Positions 7,205 to 13,983 of a DNA stretch of 18,915 nucleotides are shown piece by piece. The DNA is from CAYZPW01 sp964480475 (lineage in GTDB: Bacteria > B130-G9), in the NCBI GenBank assembly GCA_964480475.1, contig CAYZPW010000074.1, positions 1 through 18,915 on the forward strand, read 5' to 3'. The notes under the pieces are model-generated. The model saw nothing but the letters and a program-made list of their open reading frames with translations, did no database searches and was not told the origin of the DNA. The translations under genes and the position numbers were made by a program. Position 1 is the first letter of the stretch. Each line of letters starts with the position of its first letter.

Positions 7205-7256
7205 AACGAAGGTCCCCCGCCTCTTGCCAATCCGATTTTTGGGGAAGGAAGTGGCG

Positions 7257-7286
7257 TTGAGTTTGTCGCCGGACAGTTGTTAGAAT
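7257..7286 (+). promoter_or_regulatory. Likely promoter of pcm
   Basis: TTGAGT (7257-7262), an 18-base spacer, and TAGAAT (7281-7286). Transcription would begin near 7293 and leave a leader of about 38 bases containing GGAGG at 7319-7323. This also argues against the in-frame ATG at 7277, which lies upstream of the transcription start. Confidence 0.5.
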
Positions 7287-7330
7287 GGGATGGTAATTTC
7301 AGCTGTCTCAATGATTCTGGAGGACGTATT

Positions 7331-8080
7331 ATGAGGCGGGGATTCATACTCATTACATTGGGGCTTTTGGTCATGAGCGGTCTATTTTCGGGGTGTGCAG
7401 GCGGGAATCAAGGCAAGGACGGCGTCGATTTGGCCAAGCAGCGTGAGAAGATGGTCAAGACGCAGCTTGTTCCTCGGGGCATCAAGGACGCAGACGTGCT
7501 GCGGGCGATGCGCACTGTGGAGCGGCACCGTTTCGTGCCCGAGGCGCAGCGTCGCGTGGCTTACAACGATTATCCGCTGCCGATTGGCGAGGGCCAGACC
7601 ATCTCGCAGCCCTATATTGTGGCCTTGATGACGCAGATTCTGGCCGCGAACAAGGATTCAAAGGTGCTCGAGGTCGGGACTGGCTCGGGCTATCAGGCGG
7701 CGGTGCTTGCCGAGATTGCGAAAGAGGTCTATACGATCGAGATAATTGAGGCGCTCGGCAAATCTGCGGAGGCGAGGCTGAAGGAGCTGGGTTACGAGAA
7801 CGTTCACGTGCGCGTCGGGGACGGATACGCTGGGTGGCCCGAGCATGCCCCGTTCGACGGCGTTATTGTGACGTGTGCATGTCGTGAGGCCCCCAAACCG
7901 CTTGTTGCGCAGCTCGCCGAGGGCGGTCGGATGGTGATACCGGTCGGCGGGAGCCTCTCGTATCAGACGTTGACGCTATTCGAGAAGAAGGGTGGGAAGC
8001 TACAGCGGCGGGACATCACCGGCTGCGTGTTCGTGCCTCTTCTCGGGCCCCACGGCTGGGTAGCGGGGCCGGAACGATAG
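7331..8080 (+). CDS. pcm: Protein-L-isoaspartate O-methyltransferase, predicted lipoprotein
   Basis: The enzyme class transfers a methyl group from SAM to L-isoaspartyl residues in damaged proteins, allowing repair. Here the product has 249 residues, about 35-40 more than usual cytosolic Pcm. Family signatures are intact: MVKTQLVPRGIKDADVLRAM, then ERHRFVPEAQR, YNDYPLPIGEGQTISQPY (up to about residue 95), the SAM-binding VLEVGTGSGYQ (112-122), and DGVIVTCACREAP, where the family usually has 'VTAAAPEVP'. The extra N-terminus is a lipoprotein signal, MRRGFILITLGLLVMSG, with a LFSGC lipobox (Cys22), so the catalytic domain should face the periplasm. The start is ATG 7331, with GGAGG seven bases upstream. 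There are no operon partners; the downstream genes are on the other strand. How a periplasmic form would obtain SAM is unclear. Confidence 0.9.
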   Translation: MRRGFILITLGLLVMSGLFSGCAGGNQGKDGVDLAKQREKMVKTQLVPRGIKDADVLRAMRTVERHRFVPEAQRRVAYNDYPLPIGEGQTISQPYIVALMTQILAANKDSKVLEVGTGSGYQAAVLAEIAKEVYTIEIIEALGKSAEARLKELGYENVHVRVGDGYAGWPEHAPFDGVIVTCACREAPKPLVAQLAEGGRMVIPVGGSLSYQTLTLFEKKGGKLQRRDITGCVFVPLLGPHGWVAGPER

Positions 8081-8138
8081 CCGCGCGATCTTTGGCGTCT
8101 TCAAGGGACTTTGCAGGCGCAGACGCCGCTGAACGCCT

Positions 8139-8605
8139 TCAGCAGTTCTTGACGAGCAGCGGAACACGCACCACGTTGCTGCCGAACGAGGCGAACCGGT
8201 TGATCCGTTCCGCGACCAGGTCGAGCCGGAGCAGGTAGTCGCCCGGCTCTCGGGGCGCATTAAGCTCGAGCGAAGCTTCGGTGAGCTCGCCCGGGCGCAC
8301 ATCTTGTGCCCCAAGTTGAGGCCGGCTCTGCCCTGTTGGTGGGTCATCGGCATTGTTGCCCTCGAACAGATAGTAACCCGCTCGGACTGCCCCGCCCGCA
8401 TCTGTGCCCCCGGTAGGCCAGCAGCTGTTGCCGATGTTCTTGATTGTCGCTTTCAGGTGGGCTTCGGCCAACGCCATCCGCGGGCGCTCCGACAGAGGCT
8501 TCTTTCTCTCCGCAACGTAGTCGGAGGAATGGTGCACTCGGCGAGCATAGGCTGCTTCACCTCGACATCTGAGATGCTGATATCCGTGCCGGTCTTCCCT
8601 GCCAA
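8139..8605 (-). pseudogene. Remnant of an Ig-like (NBR1/FW-type or CARDB-like) domain protein
   Basis: The intact part is the frame 8537-8139 (GTG start, 132 residues). It contains ATIKNIGNSCWP, then GGAVRAGYYLF, SRPQLGAQDVRPGELTEA and APREPGDYLLRLDLVAERINRFASFGS. This pattern (NTG..WP, then a 'DV.PGE...L.L.AP..PG.Y.L.LDLV.E.I..F' ending) is the beta-sandwich domain often appended to bacterial methyltransferases and secreted proteins. Its normal host domain is missing. In another frame just upstream (8605 to about 8520) is GTDISISDVEVKQPML, which looks like the preceding linker, so a frameshift probably lies near 8470-8530. Nothing further upstream fits; queH occupies that DNA. I read it as a 5'-truncated, frameshifted gene; an intact small protein of 132 residues (8139-8537) is the alternative. 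Confidence 0.5.
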
Positions 8606-8622
8606 TCAGCCCGTGGTCCTAT

Positions 8623-9231
8623 TTACAGCCTCGCTTTTCCCCTTTCTCCCTTCTTGTCCGCCGTAGCCTTGGCGAAGGAGGATGTCCTTTTCTCCCCTGT
8701 TACATAGCGCTCCTGTTCGCTGAATATGCACCCGCAATACTGCTGTCTGTAAAGGCCCATCCGTCTAGACTCTGCAATCCCCTCCTTCCAGCCCTCGCGG
8801 AAGTCCATATAGACGAACTCGACCCCGTGTTTGCTTGCAGCCTGCCGGCAAACGTCAGCTATGACATCATGTTTCTGATGCTTGCTGTAGAGCAACGTCG
8901 TGGTGAATCGCTTAAACCCCCTCTCACTGCAGGCTTTCGCAGTCTCATAAAGCCGCATCTCGTAGCACAGAATGCACCTGTCCTCTTTGCCATACACCGT
9001 CTTCAAGAACACGTCTAGACCATAGTCGTCATCAATCAGCGCCCCGACGCCCGTATCAAGCACAAACACCTTCATCGCGTCAAGCCGCCGCTTGAATTCA
9101 GTGTAGGGATGTATGTTGGGATTATAGAAGAAGCATTTCGGTGAATATCCCTCTTCTGACAGTCTCCTGAGAGGGTATATCGTGCACGGGGCACAGCAGG
9201 AATGCAGCAGGATGGGTTTTGGCGCGACCAT
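8623..9231 (-). CDS. queH: Epoxyqueuosine reductase QueH
   Basis: QueH reduces epoxyqueuosine to queuosine in the tRNA wobble base of GUN anticodons, and is an alternative to QueG. The 202-residue product has the family's cysteine signatures: HSCCAPC (Cys12, 13 and 16), RCILCYEMRL (Cys86 and 89) and QYCGC (Cys166 and 168). Family blocks FYNPNIHPYTEFKRR, FTTTLLYSKHQKHD and FREGWKEGI are also present. The paired cysteines bind the iron-sulfur cluster and a second metal. ATG 9231 lies six bases after the ruvB stop, so the two genes form an operon; the RBS is weak (CGGAA). The last 20 residues (TSSFAKATADKK...) are not QueH sequence but come from a repeat at 8654-8682 that replaces the normal C-terminus. 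Confidence 0.92.
   Translation of the reverse strand: MVAPKPILLHSCCAPCTIYPLRRLSEEGYSPKCFFYNPNIHPYTEFKRRLDAMKVFVLDTGVGALIDDDYGLDVFLKTVYGKEDRCILCYEMRLYETAKACSERGFKRFTTTLLYSKHQKHDVIADVCRQAASKHGVEFVYMDFREGWKEGIAESRRMGLYRQQYCGCIFSEQERYVTGEKRTSSFAKATADKKGERGKARL
8654..8682 (-). repeat. Interspersed repeat read through as the QueH tail
   Basis: The minus strand reads TCCTCCTTCGCCAAGGC then TACGGCGGACAA, with a small hairpin CCTT-GGCG-AAGG (plus strand 8667-8678). Its translation, SSFAKATADK, is one I recall recurring as a tail or spurious ORF in many metagenome-derived genomes. That is memory, not a search. The upstream QueH core appears complete. Confidence 0.5.
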
Positions 9232-9237
9232 TTCCGT

Positions 9238-10269
9238 TCAGAAGATCGATTGCTGTCCAGGCTTCGTCCGCGACGGGGCCTCTTCGGTGTGGAAGTACTT
9301 GAAGGCAAGCTTCGTCGCAACCCGCCCGCGTGGTGTCCGCTTGATGAAGCCTATCTGCATCAGAAACGGCTCATAGACGTCCTCAATGGTGTCTCTCTCC
9401 TCGCTCAGCGACGCCGCGAGCGTCTCGACACCGACCGGCCCCCCGTTGAACTTATCAATAATCGTCCTGACGAAGCTCCTGTCCATCTTGTCCAGGCCCA
9501 TCTCATCCACCTCGAGCAACTTGAGCGCATCGTCGGCAACACCTTTCGTCACGGTCTCCTGCTTCCCCACTTGGGCGAAATCCCGAACCCGCTTCAGGAG
9601 GCGATTCGCTATCCGCGGCGTCCCCCGGCAGCGTTTCGCAATCTCCGCCCTGCCTCCGCCATCAACATCTACGCCAAGGATCACGGCAGAGCGTTCGACG
9701 ATCTTTAGCAGGTCCGCCTCGGTGTAGAAGTCGAGCCGCTCACGTATCCCGAACCTGTCCCGAAGAGGCGCCGAGATGAGGCCAGAGCGCGTCGTGGCCC
9801 CGACCAGCGTGAACTTGGGCAGGTCCAGCCGGATCGTCCTTGCGCTCGGCCCCTGGCCGATGATTATGTCCAAATGGAAGTCCTCCAGCGCCGGGTAGAA
9901 GAACTCCTCAACCACCCGATTCAGTCGATGAATCTCGTCGATGAAGAAGATGTCCTTGTCCGACAGGTTCGTCAGGATCGAGGCGATATCGCCGCTTCTT
10001 TCAAGTGCTGGCCCGGTTGACGTGATGACCGAGACGCCCATCTCTTTGGCCAGAATATGCGCCAGCGTCGTCTTGCCCAGGCCGGGCGGCCCTGCGAGCA
10101 GAACGTGGTCGAGCGCCTCGTCCCGCATCCTCGCCGCCTCGACGCTCATCAACAGGCGTTTTTTGACGTTCTCCTGGCCAACGAACGTAGAGAAGCTCCC
10201 GGGCCGAATGCTCAGCTCGAGTAGCTGCTCCTCCTCCTGCCGGTGTCCGTCAACAACCCGCGTCGTCAC
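9238..10269 (-). CDS. ruvB: Holliday junction branch migration helicase RuvB
   Basis: RuvB is the hexameric AAA+ motor that, loaded by RuvA, drives branch migration of Holliday junctions during recombination and repair. The 343 residues match the usual length. In order: SIRPGSFSTFVGQENVK (N-terminal signature), Walker A GPPGLGKT (60-67), the STGPALERSGD loop, Walker B FFIDEIHR (108-115), GATTRSG (157-163), and LRDRFG (169-174, arginine finger region). GTPRIANRLLKRVRDFAQ (sensor 2) follows, then a C-terminal winged helix ending ...PRGRVATKLAFKYF. The start is GTG 10269, with GGAG nine bases upstream. It is the first gene of a ruvB-queH pair; ruvA and ruvC are not adjacent. Expressed from its own upstream gap of about 200 bases, where a TTGACT is visible but no well-spaced -10. 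Confidence 0.97.
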   Translation of the reverse strand: MTTRVVDGHRQEEEQLLELSIRPGSFSTFVGQENVKKRLLMSVEAARMRDEALDHVLLAGPPGLGKTTLAHILAKEMGVSVITSTGPALERSGDIASILTNLSDKDIFFIDEIHRLNRVVEEFFYPALEDFHLDIIIGQGPSARTIRLDLPKFTLVGATTRSGLISAPLRDRFGIRERLDFYTEADLLKIVERSAVILGVDVDGGGRAEIAKRCRGTPRIANRLLKRVRDFAQVGKQETVTKGVADDALKLLEVDEMGLDKMDRSFVRTIIDKFNGGPVGVETLAASLSEERDTIEDVYEPFLMQIGFIKRTPRGRVATKLAFKYFHTEEAPSRTKPGQQSIF

Positions 10270-10448
10270 TCGCTAACTCTCCGATGTGAAGGTGATTTCT
10301 GCGAACGAATACTCGCAGCATCGCCGAAGAAAGTCAACAAGCAGGCAAGGTGGGCTAGCTTCTAGATGGCTGTGCCGGCATAGCTGCAGTTTCCTCGATT
10401 TGGCTGCTCGCGTTGCCAAGCCCATTCTGCCAGGCCTGCGCAGCTAAT

Positions 10449-10468
10449 TCGAGGGTTGACTCCCTCGA
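10449..10468 (-). terminator. Hairpin after the four-helix-bundle gene
   Basis: TCGAGGG (10449-10455) pairs perfectly with CCCTCGA (10462-10468) around TTGACT. On the minus strand it lies about 10 bases after the stop at 10478. There is no T-run beyond it, so it would be a non-canonical terminator or simply a 3' stem. The rest of 10270-10477 shows nothing coding. Confidence 0.3.
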
Positions 10469-10477
10469 GAAGCGGCA

Positions 10478-11059
10478 TCAATTGCCTCGACGCTCGTGCC
10501 GCTTTCGGTAAAGCCGCTCCGTGAAGCCGCCCTCGTTAAGAAATGACTGCTCCAGCTTCTTCAGCTGCCTCCCGAGCAGGAAACTCGCCTGGTTGATCAG
10601 GCAGATGATGGTGTTCGCCGCGACCTCGGCTGAAGCCGTCTTGATACTATAGATGTCCGACGGGTCCGGCCTGTCTGACTGGTCCGACCGATTGGCCCCA
10701 CCAAACCGATATTTGCCGCGCACTGCAAGCGCCTCCGGCGCCTCCTTCGCCCAGGTCCGCAGTCCACGCTGGCGCAGGAAGTCCTCGTAGTCCAAGAGCA
10801 GCTCTTCGAGGCTGGCTCTCGCAACGCCGGTCAACTTGAGTTCCATCTTCTTGGATGTGGCCGAGGCCATGCTGCCCTCGCCGATATTCTGCACTCCGCT
10901 CCGCGCAGCTTGCACCATCTGATCATGGGTGCGCGAACGTTTGTTAATGAAGCGATTGCAGAACACAACCGTCGCGTCATACACAAGCTGTGCTGTCTGA
11001 AAACTGCGCAGCCTGCGATATCCGCCGTGCGGCGGAATCAAATCATCGTTGCCATGCAT
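10478..11059 (-). CDS. Four-helix-bundle protein with suffix domain
   Basis: This 193-residue protein belongs to the four helix bundle (23S rRNA intervening-sequence, S23-like) group, in the longer 'suffix domain' form. It opens DLIPPHGGYRRLRSFQTAQLVYDAT. The hallmark SRTHDQMVQAARSGVQNIGE follows (43-61), then ASATSKKMELKLTGVARASLEELLLDYEDFL. A final helix region (EVAANTIICLINQASFLLGRQLKKLEQSF) closes the bundle. These proteins are helical, often oligomeric, and without proven function; they are common in candidate-phylum genomes. The linker at 124-135 (RSDQSDRPDPSD) is low-complexity and encoded by 9-bp tandem repeats. ATG 11059 has only a weak upstream SD. The gene stands alone. Confidence 0.85.
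   Translation of the reverse strand: MHGNDDLIPPHGGYRRLRSFQTAQLVYDATVVFCNRFINKRSRTHDQMVQAARSGVQNIGEGSMASATSKKMELKLTGVARASLEELLLDYEDFLRQRGLRTWAKEAPEALAVRGKYRFGGANRSDQSDRPDPSDIYSIKTASAEVAANTIICLINQASFLLGRQLKKLEQSFLNEGGFTERLYRKRHERRGN
10655..10690. repeat. Four 9-bp tandem repeats inside the four-helix-bundle gene
   Basis: GTCCGACGG, GTCCGGCCT, GTCTGACTG and GTCCGACCG follow one another and are in frame, encoding the Ser-Asp-rich linker. A multiple of three means copy changes would alter linker length without a frameshift. Confidence 0.7.
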
Positions 11060-11345
11060 GTTCCGATGCTCATTTCCTTCTGATCAAATGCACTATCGCA
11101 GCGCCGAAGTCCTCACATCCACATAACAAGGAAAGGGGTTGCACTAATGCGCCGGCACTATGGGCAAGGTAACGCGGTGCTATGAGCCTGTAAAGTGGAT
11201 CGGACAATAGTCTGAAGTTCAGAATCTGAGGTTCAAGGTCGCAGAGGAGACTGTGATTCGGAGGGGCGACCAGCCCAACCTCCGGCATTGAACTTCCAAG
11301 TCGGAACTCCGAACCCATAATCTGCCCGGGTGTTCGACAGTGCAT
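11060..11345. other. Intergenic gap with degenerate GTTC-type repeats
   Basis: No gene is supported. The stretch at 11212-11312 has loosely repeated motifs (GTTCAGAATCTGAGGTTCA on plus; GTTCGGAGTTCCGACTTGG on minus) typical of decayed short tandem arrays. The minus-strand open frame across it has the composition of those repeats and no RBS. Confidence 0.5.
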
Positions 11346-11374
11346 TTGACTTCATGATTAACCTGCAATATATT
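11346..11374 (+). promoter_or_regulatory. Strong sigma70-type promoter of propeller paralog 1
   Basis: TTGACT (11346-11351), a spacer of exactly 17 bases, and TATATT (11369-11374). Transcription would start near 11381, leaving a leader of about 50 bases that holds GGAGGTGA at 11421-11428. The -10 and the leader are duplicated upstream of the next paralog. Confidence 0.6.
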
Positions 11375-11404
11375 TAGCAGAAACACCAGAAAAAAGGGTT
11401 ATTC
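11368..11404 (+). promoter_or_regulatory. 37-base conserved leader box, copy 1
   Basis: From the -10 onward, 37 bases match 13920-13956 with only three differences; both include GCAGAAACACCAGAAAAA and GGGTTATTC. In this copy GCAGAAACACC recurs at 11409-11419, just before the RBS. The conservation exceeds what a shared -10 needs, so it may be a regulatory or RNA element. Confidence 0.6.
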
Positions 11405-11431
11405 AATCGCAGAAACACCCGGAGGTGAGAG

Positions 11432-13705
11432 ATGACAGTTCAGTTGGCGGTATTCGTTCTTCTCATTGTTACTTTGGCTCTGACGTGTTCCTCAGCACAG
11501 GATTACACTATAGAGAACTTCCGATGTCAGAACTTCATAACGGGCCTGGACTACAAGGACGGGACGCTGGTGATTGGCACTCGACTGGGTCTTCAGGTCT
11601 TCAGGAATGGAGAGCTAATGACGCTGACGGTCGAGGATGGTCTGCCGACCAATTACATCCCCTACGTTGCAGTATCCGATGCCGATAGCATTTACATCGG
11701 CCCTTGTCGGCTCTCTTACGAGGACGAGCGCAGATACATTTACCTGAGTCATCTGCTGGAGTCGGGCCTTGAGGTCAAGGACATTACCGGGGACTTCATC
11801 CCCCCAGGCTCTTATTACCCATTTGCTGCCGGCCCCGATGGGTCCCTCTGGGTCGATGAACCCGGTGCGATGTGGCAGTACAGCATGGGCGAATGGAAGG
11901 TGTATCACGCTGAAGAAGCGGAGTACGGATTTGGCGACATTTGCTTCACCCGAGAGGGCGGAGCCTATGCCTGTTCAAGAGGTGTTGTTTATAAGGCATC
12001 AGGAGATCGAATGATCCCCTTGCCCACGCCATTTCCTGCGTATCAGCTTGCCACGGGCCCGGAAGGTAATATTTGGTCAACCGGTGACGGTCACCTCTGG
12101 CGATATGGGCTTTCTGGATGGGAGATCGCATCATCTGATCCCTTCTGGTCGGAGAATCTTAACGGCATGTTTTTCGACGGCTTGAATCAGATTTGGGCAA
12201 TAGTTCACGACAATCTGGATGTCAGGATCGCTCGCTATCGAGAGGGGGAGGTTTCCTTTTATGATGAGGCGGACGGCCTTTGGTTCAACGCGAGCCTGAT
12301 CTATTGGCCGTTGTTCGAGTTTAGTGGAAGTACGCTAATCCCACCGGAGACGCCTGTTTTTGGCACAGCAGGGCTCGGCCTGATCTACTTCGACGGTGAG
12401 AGATTCCGGCGTTTCTACTGGGCTGACTCCCCACCAGGCGACATCATCTCCGACCTATGCGAGGACAACTTGGGGCAGCTATGGGTGGTTAACGGGAACA
12501 CGCGGATGTTAGGAGTGTACGATGGAGAGCACTGGAATCAGGTCTATGCCCCGTGGTATTTGCCGTGGGACGCGACAGGGGTTTTCCGGCTGTTCCCGCT
12601 AGTTGCACTGGACCTCGACGGTTCATTGTGGTTCAGATCTGTAACTGGCGCCGTCTCCTATTCGCAATTGGGATGGACGTTCTACGATGGAGACAACTCG
12701 CCGCTAGTATCGCCGGGTACCGTAGCCATCGACGACAATGGCACGAAGTGGTTCGTGAATCCTGCCCTGGGAGCTGACATCTGGGAGCCTATCTCCGGGG
12801 TGGTCAGCTTCGACGGCGCGACCTGGGGGCAATTCCCCTCCGATGAGTATTTCGAGTCCTGGGAGCCTATTTCCGTGTGCGTAGGCCCAGGAAACAAGAT
12901 GTGGTTCAGAAGAAGAAGCGCAACGGACTACTTGCCTTACCGCTATACCGCTTTCGATGGGACAACCTGGGAGCACTTCGTGCCGGGCAGAGACCTACCC
13001 GATGAGCAAAGCAGCGGGATTCACTTCGATATCAATGGGAATGCTCTACTTGCTGGCTGGAATTCGCTCTACAGGCAGAATGAAACCGGTGCCTGGGAGG
13101 TAATCCTGAATGAATCGGTTGGCGATGTGCAAGCGGATAGCAATGGCACTCTCTACTGCGCCGCGTATGACTACTTGTATGTAGGCGACAAGTACGACTG
13201 GCAAACGCTCACTATCAAATATGATCCCACAGATCCTAATAGCGACCTAACTACGGCCCCCTATCGCGTCTTTATCGACCACGACGGTGACAAGTGGGTC
13301 GGCGCTTATGGGGGCCTCAACCGCCTGCGCGACGGCGGGCCGGCGACACAGAAGCTGACCTTGGCGGCCATTGTCGCGCAGTCGCAGGGCGGAGAGGGGG
13401 AGACGTTGCTGCTCTCGGGCGAGTTCATCAACACCTACACGATGATGCCGGTCAGCCTTTGGCTAGCCTGCGAGTTCGGCGGCACGCTCTATTTCTATCC
13501 GGACTGGGGCACAACGATGCAGTGCGTCGATATCGTCCTGCCGGCGCACTCGATTGAGAGGCGACAGCTATTCACTTTCGACGCTGACGTGCTCCCGGCT
13601 GGGACGTACACGTTCATCGGCGGCATCAGCCTCAGAGGCGGTGCGCACCTCATGATCGGCGCCCGCGACGACAAGTATTCCTTCGCCACGTGGACGAACG
13701 ACTGA
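11432..13705 (+). CDS. Secreted regulator-type beta-propeller protein, paralog 1
   Basis: This is a 757-residue exported protein. A Sec signal peptide (MTVQLAVFVLLIVTLALTCS) is cut around SSAQ/DYT. Residues 25 to about 630 are propeller blades of the Reg_prop/YVTN-like kind, marked by recurring G-x-(L/I/K)W units: GSLWV (137), GNIWS (212), GQLWV (348), GSLWF (397), GTKWF (437), NKMWF (488) and GDKWV (619). They are paired with F/Y-DG-x-x-W surface strands (YDGEHW, FDGATW, FDGTTW), and the early VEDGLPTNYI resembles the DGLP-S-N repeat of two-component regulator propellers. No transmembrane or histidine-kinase part follows, so it is not a sensor kinase. Residues 635-757 are a separate beta-rich tail, almost the same in paralog 2. 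The RBS is GGAGGTGA. Role unknown; a surface or extracellular binding protein is likely. Confidence 0.8.
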   Translation: MTVQLAVFVLLIVTLALTCSSAQDYTIENFRCQNFITGLDYKDGTLVIGTRLGLQVFRNGELMTLTVEDGLPTNYIPYVAVSDADSIYIGPCRLSYEDERRYIYLSHLLESGLEVKDITGDFIPPGSYYPFAAGPDGSLWVDEPGAMWQYSMGEWKVYHAEEAEYGFGDICFTREGGAYACSRGVVYKASGDRMIPLPTPFPAYQLATGPEGNIWSTGDGHLWRYGLSGWEIASSDPFWSENLNGMFFDGLNQIWAIVHDNLDVRIARYREGEVSFYDEADGLWFNASLIYWPLFEFSGSTLIPPETPVFGTAGLGLIYFDGERFRRFYWADSPPGDIISDLCEDNLGQLWVVNGNTRMLGVYDGEHWNQVYAPWYLPWDATGVFRLFPLVALDLDGSLWFRSVTGAVSYSQLGWTFYDGDNSPLVSPGTVAIDDNGTKWFVNPALGADIWEPISGVVSFDGATWGQFPSDEYFESWEPISVCVGPGNKMWFRRRSATDYLPYRYTAFDGTTWEHFVPGRDLPDEQSSGIHFDINGNALLAGWNSLYRQNETGAWEVILNESVGDVQADSNGTLYCAAYDYLYVGDKYDWQTLTIKYDPTDPNSDLTTAPYRVFIDHDGDKWVGAYGGLNRLRDGGPATQKLTLAAIVAQSQGGEGETLLLSGEFINTYTMMPVSLWLACEFGGTLYFYPDWGTTMQCVDIVLPAHSIERRQLFTFDADVLPAGTYTFIGGISLRGGAHLMIGARDDKYSFATWTND

Positions 13706-13713
13706 TTTGGAGT

Positions 13714-13739
13714 GCGGCAAGCTCTTGCCGCTTTGTTTT
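13714..13739 (+). terminator. Intrinsic terminator-like hairpin; REP-like copy A
   Basis: GCGGCAAG (13714-13721) pairs perfectly with CTTGCCGC (13724-13731) across a two-base loop and is followed by TTTGTTTT. It begins nine bases after the stop of paralog 1, a good position for a rho-independent terminator. The head GGAGTGCGG (13709-13717) is also the head of the REP-like repeats at 7204 and 13876, so an interspersed repeat may have been co-opted. Confidence 0.6.
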
Positions 13740-13826
13740 GCCGCGGCCTGACGCGGCGCTTGATTTTCTGGAGCATCTGGCATTTTGCGGAGGGGATACT
13801 CTTGGATAGCCCAGAGCATTGTGCGA

Positions 13827-13876
13827 GGCAGTGCCAGGTCACTGCCAGCGAAAGCGGTGCCAGGTCACCGCACTCC
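13827..13876. repeat. Twin hairpins with identical loop; REP-like copy B
   Basis: GGCAGTG/CACTGCC (13827-13833 with 13840-13846) and GCGGTG/CACCGC (13854-13859 with 13866-13871) both enclose the loop CCAGGT. The stems differ but remain paired, as expected for a structure kept by selection or by a hairpin-templated process. On the minus strand the second hairpin carries the GGAGTGCGG head (13876-13868), in inverted orientation to copy A at 13709. Confidence 0.65.
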
Positions 13877-13896
13877 AGAGGAGAAGCAAAACGCAA

Positions 13897-13926
13897 TTGA
13901 TCTACAGGTTGAACATGCGATATATT
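13897..13926 (+). promoter_or_regulatory. Promoter of propeller paralog 2
   Basis: TTGATC (13897-13902), an 18-base spacer and TATATT (13921-13926). The -10 and the following 30 bases (to 13956) repeat the leader of paralog 1; the -35 region differs, so the duplicated unit seems to begin at the -10. Confidence 0.55.
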
Positions 13927-13983
13927 CGGCAGAAACACCAGAAAAATGGGTTATTCGTTTACACAACTACAGGGAGGTGAGAG

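Larger units (their letters stand above)
6708..7256. other. Non-coding gap rich in inverted repeats
   Basis: This 550-base stretch separates the divergent membrane-protein unit and the pcm gene. The open frames in it are short, lack RBS and have biased composition (runs of Lys/Arg from gcgaaaaggaa), so I call no gene. What it does hold is a set of inverted repeats (6876-6908, 6990-7038, 7039-7061), a 13-base direct repeat (CCTCCTTAATGAG at 6875-6887 and 7114-7126), repeated GGGGAAAC (6901, 7101), and one copy of a REP-like hairpin (7181-7204). Confidence 0.6.

Noticed and set aside
11070..11345. Minus-strand open frame of 91 codons
   Set aside because: It is made largely of degenerate GTTCCGA-type repeats and lacks an RBS.
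13495..13938. Minus-strand open frame with LECGDLAPLSL
   Set aside because: The protein-like phrase is translation of the REP-like hairpin repeat, not a gene.
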